From Planctomycetaceae bacterium (GTDB lineage Bacteria > Planctomycetota > Planctomycetia > Pirellulales > Pirellulaceae), in NCBI GenBank assembly GCA_012729315.1, contig JAAYDI010000103.1, positions 1 to 64,000 on the forward strand: 64,000 nt of DNA, given 5' to 3'. Positions within the stretch are counted from its first letter, which is position 1. Each line of letters starts with the position of its first letter. Made by a program: the position numbers and the translations under genes. Below the pieces are notes generated by a model. The model searched no databases. It was given only the letters and a program-made list of their open reading frames with translations, and was not told the DNA's origin. Shown one piece after another: positions 16,610 to 26,201 of the stretch.

Positions 16610-19443
16610 TCGCACCACGTCCGATAGGCACGCGCGATGGTGGCTTCGTCGACAGCCCCGTCCCACGCCGCCACGCCATAGGTCACCTGAAGCGGCTGGT
16701 CACGCGTGATCTTCAGCTGCTGCTTGTTCAGGCCGGCTGCCGTGTCCAGATCCAGCGTGGCGCTGATATATGCAAAGGGGTCGTTCATCGTGAACCACGT
16801 GGCTGGGTGGCGCGGATTGCCCGGAGCGTCGAACATGGCGACCGTCACCGGCTTGCCGTCCGCGTTCCCGTACAGAGCGCACCAGGGGGCGCGCGTCAGC
16901 TTCTCCGACCCACGCACGGTCGTGCCCGCCTCGCCGCCCGGCGCCAGGAACGTCGCACCCGCGTCCATCGACTCGACGAACCGCGCGCCGAGTCCGAAGT
17001 AATGGCTGCCGCACAAGGTCACCTCCGGCTTCTCCGGCGTCGGCCTGAGCGTGGTGGCCCAGGTCAGCAGCGAAGCCGCTTCGATCACCCCGATATGGGC
17101 CGTGATCTCGCGCGACTCCACGGCCAGCACTTCGTTCTGGGGGCTCACCCAGTTGATCGTCTGCTTGATCACTGCCGTGCCGCCAGCGTCGGAGCGGGCC
17201 ATCGCCGTGCTCTCGGTCTGGACAGGGACCTGCCTGCCGTACTGGTGAGACGGCTCTTCGGACCAGAAATCACAGTTGTCGATGCCCACGGCGAACATCA
17301 GCGCCCGGTGGTGCACATGGTCGGCTGGGGAGTCCCGCAACAGTTGTGTTCCCTGCGGCGTGGTCCACTGCGCGACGTAGACTTTCATCGGATTCGGTTG
17401 TGAACGGTACTCGAGCAGCAGTTGTCCGCCACGTTCAATGGTCGTTACGCCATCCTGGACCACGATATTCAGCAGCTGCTGAACCCGTTCGAGATACCCC
17501 TTGGCGCGGGACTCCGTTTCCCCGCCCACCGCGGCGTGGATGACCGCCTGCATCGCTTCCGCCACGGCCTGTGGATCAGTCTGGATGGCGATCTGGGCGA
17601 TCGCGACAGCCACGGTGGCGGCTCGCGTCTTCAACGCGGCGTTGTCGAGTTGGGTGACGGCGATCCGCAGCGCCACGGGCGACGGATCGGCCGCCAGCAC
17701 ATTGAGCACCAGCTCGCGCTCTTCGTCACGCTGCGCGGCGGCCAGGGCCTTGGTGCACATGTCCATCTTCTCATCGTGTGGCAACCCGAACTGGCTGGCG
17801 ATCCGGATGTAGCCCCGGAGCACGCGGATCTTGAACTTCTCGTTGTTGATCGAATGCGCGAGATCCAGCAGGACCGGGCCGACATCGGCGCCGATCCAGG
17901 TGCCCAGGATCCGGGTGGCGGCGTCCTGCGTGTCGGGTCGCGCGTCGGTGGCGCAATCGGCCAGGCAGGCGAGTGCCACCGGCCCGCCCATGGCGCCGAG
18001 CTGTTCCAGCAGGATCGTCTTGGCGTCATCTGGAGCGCTGGCGAGTTTCTCGGTGAGCATCCGGGCGCAGGCGTCACGATCGACCATCCGCACACAGGCG
18101 GAAGTCAGTGCAAGCTGGGCTTGCGTCTTCTCCGCGTCACCGCGCGCCGCAATCACGGCCGAGACCAGCACCGGCACCTGCTCGAGTGGCACGGTTTCGC
18201 CTAGCGCCCGGAGCGCCGCGTTCTTGAGCGCCCCATCGGAATCGCTGGCCAGTTGCAGCAGCTGCGGCACCGCCGCCACGATTCTCCGCCGGCCAATGAG
18301 CTCCAGCGCCAGGATCTGGCTGGTCCCCCCGGGGCGTGCCAATTCCGCGATGATGGCCTCGTCGGTCTGGTGGCCTGGCAGGGCCGCCAATGTCGCGCGG
18401 GCCGCCTCCGCGAGTTGGGGATCGGGTCCGACCGCCAGTTGCCACACGGCGGGCAGTACCGTTGCGTCGCCGATCTGCTGCAGACTCGACAGCGCCGCTT
18501 GGCGCACCAGAGGGCTTTCTGCCTGCAGGGCCGCTGCGACTGGGCCGAGGGCCCGGGCATCTCCCAGGTCGCCCAACGCCAGGATCACGCCGGCGGCGTT
18601 CTCCGGCGGCAGTTCGTCCAGGCTATCGATCAGCGCCGGCACGACTTCCGCCGGCGGCAACTCGCGCGCCGCCCGCAGCGCGACGTCGAATGCGTCTGGC
18701 TCGCCCGCCCGCAACTGCTCAGAGAGCAGCGCGACGCCGCCGGAGCCACGGGCCAGTATGGCGCCGCGCAGCGCTGCCTGGCGGACGACCGCTGGCACGT
18801 CGGCGCTGCGCACGCGGTCGTACAGCGTCACGGCCTGCTCGCGCGCCCCCGCTTTGCTGCAGTTCTCAGCGCACACGATACAGCCGCGGGCGATGGCCGC
18901 GCGGTGTGGAGCGGCCTGGGTGGCGAGGGCGGCAGACAATGCGTCGACGGCGTCGGCGGTGGCCAGGCAGCCCAGCGCATGGGCCGCCGCGGAGGCGACT
19001 TCCACATCCTCGTGGGCCAGCCGCGCTGCCAGCGCGGACACGGCCTGCGCGTCCCGGCGGACACCCAGCGAGTTGATCACGCCGATGAGCAGCTGGCCGT
19101 CGAGCCGATCGAGCGACTGGCGCAACAGTGCATCGACGGCCGGGTCAGGGTTGGCCTCCAGGGCGAAGCGGGCATAGTGCGCGAGCTGCTTGTCCGCCAG
19201 CAGCGGCGCCAGGATCGGGATGACCTCCGCGGTGCCCCACACCGCCAGCTCTTCGAACGCGGCAGCTTTCTCCGCGGTCAGCTCGGCGGCTTCCAGAGCC
19301 CGCACGAGCCGCGCTTGCTTCGCGGCGGGCGATTCCGCTGCGGCATCGCCGCCCGCTCCCCCTTGCCCCCGCGCCACGCCAGCGGTGAGGAATGCCAGGC
19401 CGGACAGGCTGCCGACCAGCAGCAAATGTGTCAGGTGGTACAT
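16600..19443 (-). CDS. Exported HEAT-repeat protein with C-terminal PmoA-type (DUF6807) domain
   Basis: 947 residues. Signal peptide (MYHLTHLLLVGSLSGLAFL, cleavage near GVARG). Residues about 45-640 form many HEAT-like helical repeats (ALGCLATADAVDALSAAL, ALGDLGDARALGPVAAAL), a scaffold for protein contacts. Residues about 660-947 match the PmoA/DUF6807 domain (RSQPNPMKVYVAQW, DHVHHRALMFAVG, LTRAPWCALYG), named after a methane-monooxygenase annotation but common in planctomycete sugar loci and unrelated to methane oxidation. Start at the ATG at 19443, with GGAG about 8 bases upstream. The exported Gfo/Idh/MocA gene lies 59 bases upstream on the same strand, a common pairing for glycan use. 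Confidence 0.85.
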   Translation of the reverse strand: MYHLTHLLLVGSLSGLAFLTAGVARGQGGAGGDAAAESPAAKQARLVRALEAAELTAEKAAAFEELAVWGTAEVIPILAPLLADKQLAHYARFALEANPDPAVDALLRQSLDRLDGQLLIGVINSLGVRRDAQAVSALAARLAHEDVEVASAAAHALGCLATADAVDALSAALATQAAPHRAAIARGCIVCAENCSKAGAREQAVTLYDRVRSADVPAVVRQAALRGAILARGSGGVALLSEQLRAGEPDAFDVALRAARELPPAEVVPALIDSLDELPPENAAGVILALGDLGDARALGPVAAALQAESPLVRQAALSSLQQIGDATVLPAVWQLAVGPDPQLAEAARATLAALPGHQTDEAIIAELARPGGTSQILALELIGRRRIVAAVPQLLQLASDSDGALKNAALRALGETVPLEQVPVLVSAVIAARGDAEKTQAQLALTSACVRMVDRDACARMLTEKLASAPDDAKTILLEQLGAMGGPVALACLADCATDARPDTQDAATRILGTWIGADVGPVLLDLAHSINNEKFKIRVLRGYIRIASQFGLPHDEKMDMCTKALAAAQRDEERELVLNVLAADPSPVALRIAVTQLDNAALKTRAATVAVAIAQIAIQTDPQAVAEAMQAVIHAAVGGETESRAKGYLERVQQLLNIVVQDGVTTIERGGQLLLEYRSQPNPMKVYVAQWTTPQGTQLLRDSPADHVHHRALMFAVGIDNCDFWSEEPSHQYGRQVPVQTESTAMARSDAGGTAVIKQTINWVSPQNEVLAVESREITAHIGVIEAASLLTWATTLRPTPEKPEVTLCGSHYFGLGARFVESMDAGATFLAPGGEAGTTVRGSEKLTRAPWCALYGNADGKPVTVAMFDAPGNPRHPATWFTMNDPFAYISATLDLDTAAGLNKQQLKITRDQPLQVTYGVAAWDGAVDEATIARAYRTWCDLR

Positions 19444-19502
19444 GAACTGTGTCTCCAGGCAACGATGGTGTGGTGGTAGGCAGACACGCGCGCCGTCGGC
19501 GC

Positions 19503-20783
19503 TCAGGCGTGCCACGGTTCACGCAGCGCACGGCACCGCATGCGATTGGCTTCCGCGTCTCCGATGAACTCGTCCCGGGCCGGATCGAATTGCACCTTGC
19601 GCCCCAGCTGCCACGCGATGTAGGCCGCGTGGCAGGCAATGTGCGACTGGCAAGCGACCGCCGCATTCCCGGCCGGCATGCGGCGCGACTTGACGCACCG
19701 CAGAAACTCCAGGATGTGCGCGGTGGGCGTTGTGCCGGCCACGTCGAAGATCCGCTTGTCGGCCCGCAGGCTGGCCGGATGCATCTCGATGCGGCCGCTG
19801 TCCCCCGTTTCCACCCAGCCTTCGTCCCCTTCGAACCGCACGGCGCAGGTGCCCAGCCCCAGCCAACCTTTGTCGCGCATCACGAGCTTGACGCCGTTGG
19901 CATAGCGCGCCACGACATTGGTTGCCCCTTCCGGCTCATACTCCACCGGTGCCGTGGCATCGGCCTGGTTCGCCCACTGGCACAGGTCGACGGTGTGGGC
20001 GCCCCATTCCAGGATCCCGCCGCCGTGGAAGTCGTAGTACCCGCGCCAGGCCCCTTGCACGTACGACTCGTTGTACGGGCGCCACGGCACGGGCCCCAGC
20101 CAGCGCTCCCAGTTCACGACGTCCGGCGCCGGTTCCGGCTGCGGATCCAACCATACCTTTTTGGTCGCCGGATCGAGCGTGTTGGCGTGGACAGTGTGGA
20201 GCTGGCCCAGTCGGCCGCTGTGCGCCAGCTCGATGGCCAGGATGAAGTTGGCGATGTTCCGCCGCTGCGTGCCCGCCTGATAGACGCGCCCGTACCGTGC
20301 GATGTTGTCGGCCAGCGCGCGGCTCTCGGCAATCGACAGCGAACAGGGTTTCTCGCAGTACATGTCCTTGCCGGCGCGGGCCGTGACGATGGAGGCCTGG
20401 GTGTGCCACCGGTCGCCGGTGGCGATCAGACAGGCGTCGATGTCATCGCGCGCCAGCATGTCGAACATGTCCCAGTACGTCTGGCAGTCCGCGTTTCCGT
20501 ACCGGGCGTCAACCATCTGTTTGACCGCGTTGCGGCGTTCGGCACGGACGTCCGCCACGGCGACGAACTGGACTTCCGGCTGTTCAAGGAAGATCCCCAG
20601 GTCGTAACCGCCGCGCGAGCCGATACCAAGGCCGCCCATCACGATCCGTTCGCTCGGTGCGACATGGCCGTCACGGCCCAGCGCTGAACTGGGGACGAAC
20701 GTCGGCGCCAGCAGCAGTGCGCCGGCGCTGGCGGCGGACTGAAGAAATCGCCGTCGATCAAAGAGTTGCTTCGGGGCGCGCAT
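19503..20783 (-). CDS. Tat-exported Gfo/Idh/MocA family oxidoreductase
   Basis: 426 residues. Twin-arginine signal DRRRFLQSAASAGALLL near residue 9, so probably periplasmic and exported with its NAD(P) cofactor bound. Rossmann domain starts near residue 46 (MGGLGIGSRGG); VAVADVRAERR, LIATGDRWH and the family marker CEKPCS (Glu-Lys-Pro) follow. The C-terminal alpha/beta domain holds WGAHTVDLCQWA, whose His/Asp fit the catalytic pair. Substrate probably a sugar or sugar derivative. Likely co-transcribed with the HEAT/PmoA gene. Confidence 0.92.
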   Translation of the reverse strand: MRAPKQLFDRRRFLQSAASAGALLLAPTFVPSSALGRDGHVAPSERIVMGGLGIGSRGGYDLGIFLEQPEVQFVAVADVRAERRNAVKQMVDARYGNADCQTYWDMFDMLARDDIDACLIATGDRWHTQASIVTARAGKDMYCEKPCSLSIAESRALADNIARYGRVYQAGTQRRNIANFILAIELAHSGRLGQLHTVHANTLDPATKKVWLDPQPEPAPDVVNWERWLGPVPWRPYNESYVQGAWRGYYDFHGGGILEWGAHTVDLCQWANQADATAPVEYEPEGATNVVARYANGVKLVMRDKGWLGLGTCAVRFEGDEGWVETGDSGRIEMHPASLRADKRIFDVAGTTPTAHILEFLRCVKSRRMPAGNAAVACQSHIACHAAYIAWQLGRKVQFDPARDEFIGDAEANRMRCRALREPWHA

Positions 20784-20987
20784 CGTGGATTCATCTCCTT
20801 CGCCGGATGGGCAGGTGCTCGAGTGACCAGCGTCAGTTTCCCATTGTACTGCGTTGCGCGCTGCCGTGGGGCAGGGGGGGCCTGCGCCGCGGCAGGCGGC
20901 GAGCGGGTCCTTTACCCTGGTACGCCGGCACCCGGACCGCGGCCGGCGCTGGGTCTGCCGCGGGAACTCCTGGGGCGCCGTCCTCGC

Positions 20988-21836
20988 TCAGGTGGCGACC
21001 TGCTGCCCCGCCATGTTGGGCTGGTAGAAGATGCCGCGGCAGTACATCTTGGGGGCGAATCGCGGTCCCAGGTCGGTCAGCGATTCCGAGGCGCCTACGA
21101 ACAGATAGCCGGTGGGCGTCAACCGCTCGGCCAGCCGATGGAACAGGTTGCGACGTGTGGTGGGGTCGAAGTAGATGGCGACGTTGCGACAGAAGATCAC
21201 GTCGAATGGCCCCAGATCATGAAACGGCTCCAGCAGATTACGACGCTCGAACTGGACCAGCGCGCGGAGCGAGTCACGGACCTTCCAGTTCGCGCCGTCC
21301 CGTTGCATGTACTTATGGAGGTAGTTAGGGGGCATGCCGCGCCCGATTTCGTAGTTGGAGTAGGTGCCTCGGCAGGCCTGGGCGATCGAGGAGTCGGCAA
21401 TGTCCGTCCCCAGGATGTTGATGTTCCAGGAGGCGATGTTGGGGAGCAGTTCGCTGAGCACGATCGCGATGCTGTAGCATTCCTGGCCGGTGCTGCACGC
21501 AGCACACCAGAACCGGATGCGTTTGGAGAGGGGCGAGTTGGCCTTGGCGTCGATGATGTCGGGGATCACGCGATGCTTTAGGACGTTGAACGGTGAACCG
21601 TCGCGGAAGAACAGCGTCTCGTGGGTGGTGATCGCGTCGACGACTTTCGTACGCAGCTGCCGGTCGCCCGACAAGGCGCGGCGGCAGAGTTCGACATAAT
21701 TGTCGCAGCCGGCCTCGGCCGCGACCTGCGACAGGCGACTCTCGATCAGATACCCCTTGCTGTCGTCCAGTGCCAACCCACACAGCTGTTTGACGAGTTT
21801 GGCCAGCTCCAGCATATCCTGCGGTGTCACCGGCAT
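20988..21836 (-). CDS. cheR: Chemoreceptor glutamate methyltransferase CheR
   Basis: 282 residues, normal CheR length. Methylates glutamates of chemoreceptors using S-adenosylmethionine. Seen: N-terminal helical domain, then the methyltransferase core with FWCAACSTGQECYSIA, LGTDIADSSIAQA, DVIFCRNVAIYFD and LFVGASESLTDLG. Its start overlaps the end of cheB by 10 bases, so the methylation pair is coupled. It is the last gene of the leftward chemotaxis operon. Confidence 0.95.
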   Translation of the reverse strand: MPVTPQDMLELAKLVKQLCGLALDDSKGYLIESRLSQVAAEAGCDNYVELCRRALSGDRQLRTKVVDAITTHETLFFRDGSPFNVLKHRVIPDIIDAKANSPLSKRIRFWCAACSTGQECYSIAIVLSELLPNIASWNINILGTDIADSSIAQACRGTYSNYEIGRGMPPNYLHKYMQRDGANWKVRDSLRALVQFERRNLLEPFHDLGPFDVIFCRNVAIYFDPTTRRNLFHRLAERLTPTGYLFVGASESLTDLGPRFAPKMYCRGIFYQPNMAGQQVAT

Positions 21837-22951
21837 GCGAATTCCTTTCGTCGGACGAGTTGCACGATCTCGGTGGCGAGGCGCTCGGGAGGCCCCACGA
21901 GGTCGGCCAGTCCCTCCTCAATGGGCTGTCGCGGCATCCCGAACACGACACACGACTGTTCGTCTTGAGCCATGACGGTTCCGCCGCACTGGCGGATCAG
22001 CCGGCAGCCGGCAGCGCCGTCGTTGCCCATGCCGGTCATGATGAGGGCCAGGGAGTGGGCCCCATAGACGTCGGCGACGGAACGGAACAGGTAGTCCACA
22101 CTGGGCCGGCAACTGTTTTCACGTGGATCATCGGTGATGGCGATCTGCAGATTGTCGTCCTCCTTGGCCAGCCGCATCTGCCGGCCGCCCGGCGCGATGT
22201 AGACGTGCCCCGGCAACACCGGCTGTTCGTGTGCCGCTTCGCAGACCGAGATCACGCTGCGGCGGTCCAGGTCCTCGGCCAGCGAGCGGGTGAACACCGG
22301 CGGCATGTGCTGGACGATCAGCACCGGCACCGACAGGTCCGCCGGCAGTCGGGGGATCAGTCGTTGCAGAGTCTGAGGTCCGCCAGTCGAGATGCCGATC
22401 GCGACGACGCGAGGCGGTACAAGCGTCCGGGGCGCGGGCCGCGGGCCACTGCCGGCGGCCCCTGCCGGGACGCGGCCGGGAGTGGTCGGAGCGGAAGCCG
22501 GGTGGCGCACGGCGCCACCGAGCACTTGGCGGATCCGCTGCACGCGTCCCAGGCTGATGACGCGGCTGGCGAGCGACTCGCGCAGCTTGCGGGCGTTCTC
22601 CGCCAGATTGCCGGCGCTAGGTTTGAGGACGAAGTCGAGGGCTCCCAGTTCGAGCGCCGTGACGGTGGCCTGCGCGCTGTCGGCCGTCTGCGCGCTGAGC
22701 ATGATCACGCCCACCGACATGCCCAGCCGCTTAAGCTGCCGCAACGTCTCCAGGCCGTCCATGACCGGCATTTCCACATCCAGGGTGACGATGTCCGGAC
22801 GCAGCTGACGGATCTGTGTCAGTGCCATCCGGCCGTGCGCTGCGGTCCCGACAATCTCAATCCCCGGGGTCTGCTGCAGCGCCTCCGCGACGATCTTGCG
22901 ATAGATCGCAGTGTCGTCTACAACAAGTACGCGAATGGGTTCGTTTGACAT
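21827..22951 (-). CDS. cheB: Chemotaxis response regulator protein-glutamate methylesterase CheB
   Basis: 374 residues. N-terminal REC domain with phospho-acceptor Asp58 (VTLDVEMPVMDG), linker, then the CheB methylesterase domain from about residue 185. Catalytic motifs: GISTGG for the serine (usually GASTGG), IVQHMPPVF for the histidine and MGNDGAAG for the aspartate. Demethylates or deamidates receptors once CheA phosphorylates its REC domain. Lies 11 bases after cheW and overlaps cheR. Confidence 0.95.
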   Translation of the reverse strand: MSNEPIRVLVVDDTAIYRKIVAEALQQTPGIEIVGTAAHGRMALTQIRQLRPDIVTLDVEMPVMDGLETLRQLKRLGMSVGVIMLSAQTADSAQATVTALELGALDFVLKPSAGNLAENARKLRESLASRVISLGRVQRIRQVLGGAVRHPASAPTTPGRVPAGAAGSGPRPAPRTLVPPRVVAIGISTGGPQTLQRLIPRLPADLSVPVLIVQHMPPVFTRSLAEDLDRRSVISVCEAAHEQPVLPGHVYIAPGGRQMRLAKEDDNLQIAITDDPRENSCRPSVDYLFRSVADVYGAHSLALIMTGMGNDGAAGCRLIRQCGGTVMAQDEQSCVVFGMPRQPIEEGLADLVGPPERLATEIVQLVRRKEFACR

Positions 22952-22962
22952 GCCTATTCACT

Positions 22963-23424
22963 TCACTGCAGTGACAACGCTTCCTGGACGTTCAGAATCA
23001 GCAGGAGTTCGTTCTCCATGGCGTGCACGCCCTGAAGAAACCGCGTGTCCATGCTGTCGAAATTGGCCGGCAGTTCATCGATCGCATCGGTCGTGGTACG
23101 CACGACATCCGCGATCCGGTCCACGGCCAGGCCAATCCGCTCCCTCTCGAAGCGGATGATCACGTTGTGCGAGGGACGCGCCGGGATGTCCGACTTCACA
23201 CCGAGGATCGTGCGCGAGTCGACGACGGTGACCACATTGCCCCGCAGGTTGAGTACGCCGAGCACAAAGGGGGGTACATGCGGCAGCGGCGTCACGTCCA
23301 TCTGGCGGTTGATCTCTTCCACCTGGCGGATGTCCGCGCCCACCAGAAGATCACCTACATAGAAGGTCGCCAGTTCCAGCGTATCACTTGCTCCCGCAAG
23401 TGCGGGGGTTTCCACAGCGCTCAT
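22963..23424 (-). CDS. cheW: Chemotaxis coupling protein CheW
   Basis: 153 residues, one CheW domain. Links receptors to CheA. Seen: LATFYVGDLLVGADIRQVEE, VPPFVLGVLNLRGNVVTVVD and the C-terminal ENELLLILNVQEAL. Start set at the ATG at 23424 because AAGGAA lies 7 bases upstream; an in-frame GTG at 23448 would overlap cheA and has no site. Sits 10 bases after cheA. It exists although CheA carries two CheW-like domains of its own. Confidence 0.93.
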   Translation of the reverse strand: MSAVETPALAGASDTLELATFYVGDLLVGADIRQVEEINRQMDVTPLPHVPPFVLGVLNLRGNVVTVVDSRTILGVKSDIPARPSHNVIIRFERERIGLAVDRIADVVRTTTDAIDELPANFDSMDTRFLQGVHAMENELLLILNVQEALSLQ

Positions 23425-23434
23425 TTGTTGTTCC

Positions 23435-26173
23435 TTAGTAGGCAGCACACGCCAGGTCCAGGGACGGAGATGACGACGATATACCGGCTCGGGTGAGGTG
23501 CGTCATGATGGTGTTCAGCAGCTCTTCACGCTCGAGTTTGATGTGGTAGGCATCGATGCCCGCCGCTTCCCCGCGTTGAATGTCCGCATCGCTTCCGAGC
23601 GATGTCACGGCAATGATGGGGAGCCGGGACAGGGCCGCATGATTGCGGATGTTCTGCGCCAGTGCCAGGCCGTCCATGCGCGGCATTTCGATGTCGGTGA
23701 TCACCATGTCGAAGTGCTCCTCCGGTTGCTGCAGCAGCTCCCAGGCCTCCACGCCGTCCTCGGTGCCGGTCACGGAGTAGCCGACCTCCTGCAGCATGTC
23801 GGTGAGTTGGTTGCGGAAGAACGCGGAGTCCTCGACGACCAGCAGGCGGGCCGGGCCACGCTCCTGGCTGACCACCACCGCATCGGTCTGGGTGAACCAG
23901 TCGGGGAAGGCGAGCTCGGCCAGTTCGTACAGATTCAACAGCCGGGTGGTAGTGTCCTGCACGATGAGCGACCCGAGTATGCCGCGCTGCTTGAGCGTCC
24001 GTGTGTCGACGTTGGTCGGGATCTGGCCGATGTCGACCAGTTGGGGCACGATCAGGCCGATTTCGCGCTTGGCGACCGTGAACACGATGACCGACACGGT
24101 CGGCCGCGGCGGCGGTGGCTGGGCCGTGATCAGGTTCTCGATTCGCAACAGCGGCAGCGTGCCTCCGCGGTACTGCAGCACCTCCTGCATGCCGACCAGG
24201 GTGACACTGTCGCTGCGGATGCGTTCGAGCCGCGCGATCAGCTGCATCGGCACGCCGAACTGTTCGTCGGGGTGATTGCGCAGGATCAACGCCGTCTGCG
24301 TCTCCTCCGTTTCACCTTCGTTACTTTTGAGATGGGTGTTGTCCTCGCTGGTCACCTTCAGGTTCATATGGGTCGCGATGCCGGTCACGTCCAGGATGGG
24401 CGCCACGGTGCCGTCCCCCAGGACGGTCGCGCCAGCCAGGCAGGTGCTCTCCTGGATGTGGTGTCCCAGCGGCTTGACGACGATTTCCTCGGAGTCGGCC
24501 ACGCTGTCCACCACCAGTCCGTAGCGCAACGCTCCGGAGTCGACCACAATGATATAGACCGCCTTGGCGCTGGAGGCGCCCTCCGGCGCAGGGGCCGGGG
24601 CCATCGACAGGACATGGTTGAGACGGACGAGCGGCAGCAGGACGCCGCGGAGCCGGAACATCTCGGCGTTCTTGACGTGTTCGATCCGCTTGGCCACTTC
24701 CACGGCCCGGATGCGGACCAGCTCGTTGATGCTGGCCTGAGGGATGGCGAACTTGCGTGCGCCGCACCACACGATCAGCGAGGGGACGATGGCCAGGGTC
24801 AGCGGCAGACGTACATCGATCCGCGTGCCCGCGTTCATCGTCGTCTCGATGCTGACCGTCCCGCTCAGCTTCTCGATGTTGCTCCGCACGACGTCCATGC
24901 CTACGCCGCGACCGCTCACGTCGCTGACCTTCTCCGCCAGGGAGAAACCCGGCTGGAAGATCAGCCGGACCGCTTCCTGGTCGCTCATCTCGCGGGCCTG
25001 GTCAGGGGTAATCAGGCCACGGGTCACCGCCTTCTCCTTGACTTTCTGGGCATCGATGCCGCGGCCGTCGTCGGTGATCGAGATGTGGACCTTGCCAGCC
25101 TGGTGGAAGGCCCGCAGGTAGATCGTGCCCTGCGCCGGCTTGCCCTGCGCGACACGCTGCTCGGGCATTTCAATGCCGTGGTCGACGGAGTTGCGGATCA
25201 GGTGCGTGAGGGGGTCGCCAATCGACTCGATGATCGACTTGTCCACCTCGACGTCTTCGCCTTCCACGAGCAGTTGGCAGTCCTTCCCCAGCTTGACGCT
25301 CAGGTCGCGCACGATGCGGCGGAACTTGCTGAAGACGGTGCCGATCGTCTGCATCCGCGTGCGCATGATCGCTTCCTGCAAATCGGCCGTCACATGATCC
25401 AGGCCGGTGGCCACCGCGTCGATCTGATTCGTGTCGCGGGCTGCCACGACCTGCAGCAGCCGGTTGCGGCTGAGCACCAGTTCGCCGGCAAGGTTCATCA
25501 GGTCATCGAGCAGTTCGACTGACACGCGGATGCTCGCGTCCGCCGCACTCTTGCCGGTCAACTGCTTGGAGCTGTCCGCTCCGCTGGCCGGCTGGCTGGA
25601 AGCGTTGTGCGCGGCCGTGGCGGCCGTCCCGGCGGGAGTCGACTGCTCCAGCTCGGCGCTGTCCTCGTCGTCTTCCGTGTGGGGCGGCTGGCCTGCGCTG
25701 GCTGGTGCCGGGGCGGCTGGTGCCGGGGCGGCTGGTGCCGCCTGCGGTTCTGCCGCTGGTGCCGCGGCCGGGGCCGCCGACCGCGCACCGGACGCGATCC
25801 CCGCAAGCGCCTCGACGTGCTCGGTGATGTCCACTTCGTTGGAGGTGGCAGTGTCTCCCAGCAGGCGGCGCAGGACGTCCGCGCAGCGGAGCAGCACGTC
25901 GATGTTCGACGTGGTGGGAACCAGTTCGCGATTGCGGAACAGGTTCAGTATGTTTTCCATGTTGTGGGCCAGCCGGGAGATCGTGTTGAGCCCCAGGAAA
26001 CCGGCTGCTCCCTTGGCAGAATGGATTGCGCGGAAGACAGTGTTGACGAGGTCGGCATCGATGTTCTCGCCCGCGGACTCCATCGCGAGCAATTGGCTCT
26101 CGATGTCCGCAAGGTGCTCGAGCGACTCGACAACAAACTCCGCAATAAGATCCTGATCAGTGATGTTTGGCAT
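23435..26173 (-). CDS. cheA: Hybrid chemotaxis histidine kinase CheA with REC tail
   Basis: 912 residues. Order: Hpt domain with His51 (RAIHSAKGAAGFLGL); Ala/Pro-rich linker about 125-225, containing repeated APAAP units; dimerisation helices (LMNLAGELVLSRNRLLQ); HATPase with NSVDHG, DDGRGID and VSGRGVGMD; a CheW-like domain (about 480-620); a second CheW-like domain (about 630-760); and a C-terminal REC domain (about 775-905, VVEDSAFFRNQL, acceptor Asp in VITDIEMPRMDG). No P2 CheY-docking domain is evident. CheA with internal REC is usual outside enteric flagellar systems. ATG at 26173 preceded by GAGGAAG. Confidence 0.94.
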   Translation of the reverse strand: MPNITDQDLIAEFVVESLEHLADIESQLLAMESAGENIDADLVNTVFRAIHSAKGAAGFLGLNTISRLAHNMENILNLFRNRELVPTTSNIDVLLRCADVLRRLLGDTATSNEVDITEHVEALAGIASGARSAAPAAAPAAEPQAAPAAPAPAAPAPASAGQPPHTEDDEDSAELEQSTPAGTAATAAHNASSQPASGADSSKQLTGKSAADASIRVSVELLDDLMNLAGELVLSRNRLLQVVAARDTNQIDAVATGLDHVTADLQEAIMRTRMQTIGTVFSKFRRIVRDLSVKLGKDCQLLVEGEDVEVDKSIIESIGDPLTHLIRNSVDHGIEMPEQRVAQGKPAQGTIYLRAFHQAGKVHISITDDGRGIDAQKVKEKAVTRGLITPDQAREMSDQEAVRLIFQPGFSLAEKVSDVSGRGVGMDVVRSNIEKLSGTVSIETTMNAGTRIDVRLPLTLAIVPSLIVWCGARKFAIPQASINELVRIRAVEVAKRIEHVKNAEMFRLRGVLLPLVRLNHVLSMAPAPAPEGASSAKAVYIIVVDSGALRYGLVVDSVADSEEIVVKPLGHHIQESTCLAGATVLGDGTVAPILDVTGIATHMNLKVTSEDNTHLKSNEGETEETQTALILRNHPDEQFGVPMQLIARLERIRSDSVTLVGMQEVLQYRGGTLPLLRIENLITAQPPPPRPTVSVIVFTVAKREIGLIVPQLVDIGQIPTNVDTRTLKQRGILGSLIVQDTTTRLLNLYELAELAFPDWFTQTDAVVVSQERGPARLLVVEDSAFFRNQLTDMLQEVGYSVTGTEDGVEAWELLQQPEEHFDMVITDIEMPRMDGLALAQNIRNHAALSRLPIIAVTSLGSDADIQRGEAAGIDAYHIKLEREELLNTIMTHLTRAGISSSSPSLDLACAAY

Positions 26174-26201
26174 CACATTCTTCCTCGTACTTGAAGTCGT
26201 T

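Noticed and set aside
17831-19177. 448-codon Ser/Ala-rich open frame on the plus strand
   Set aside because: Antisense to the HEAT-repeat region; the repetitive composition comes from the repeats.
23498-25522. 674-codon open frame on the plus strand
   Set aside because: Antisense to cheA, with the composition of a reverse-strand shadow (His/Asp/Arg-rich).
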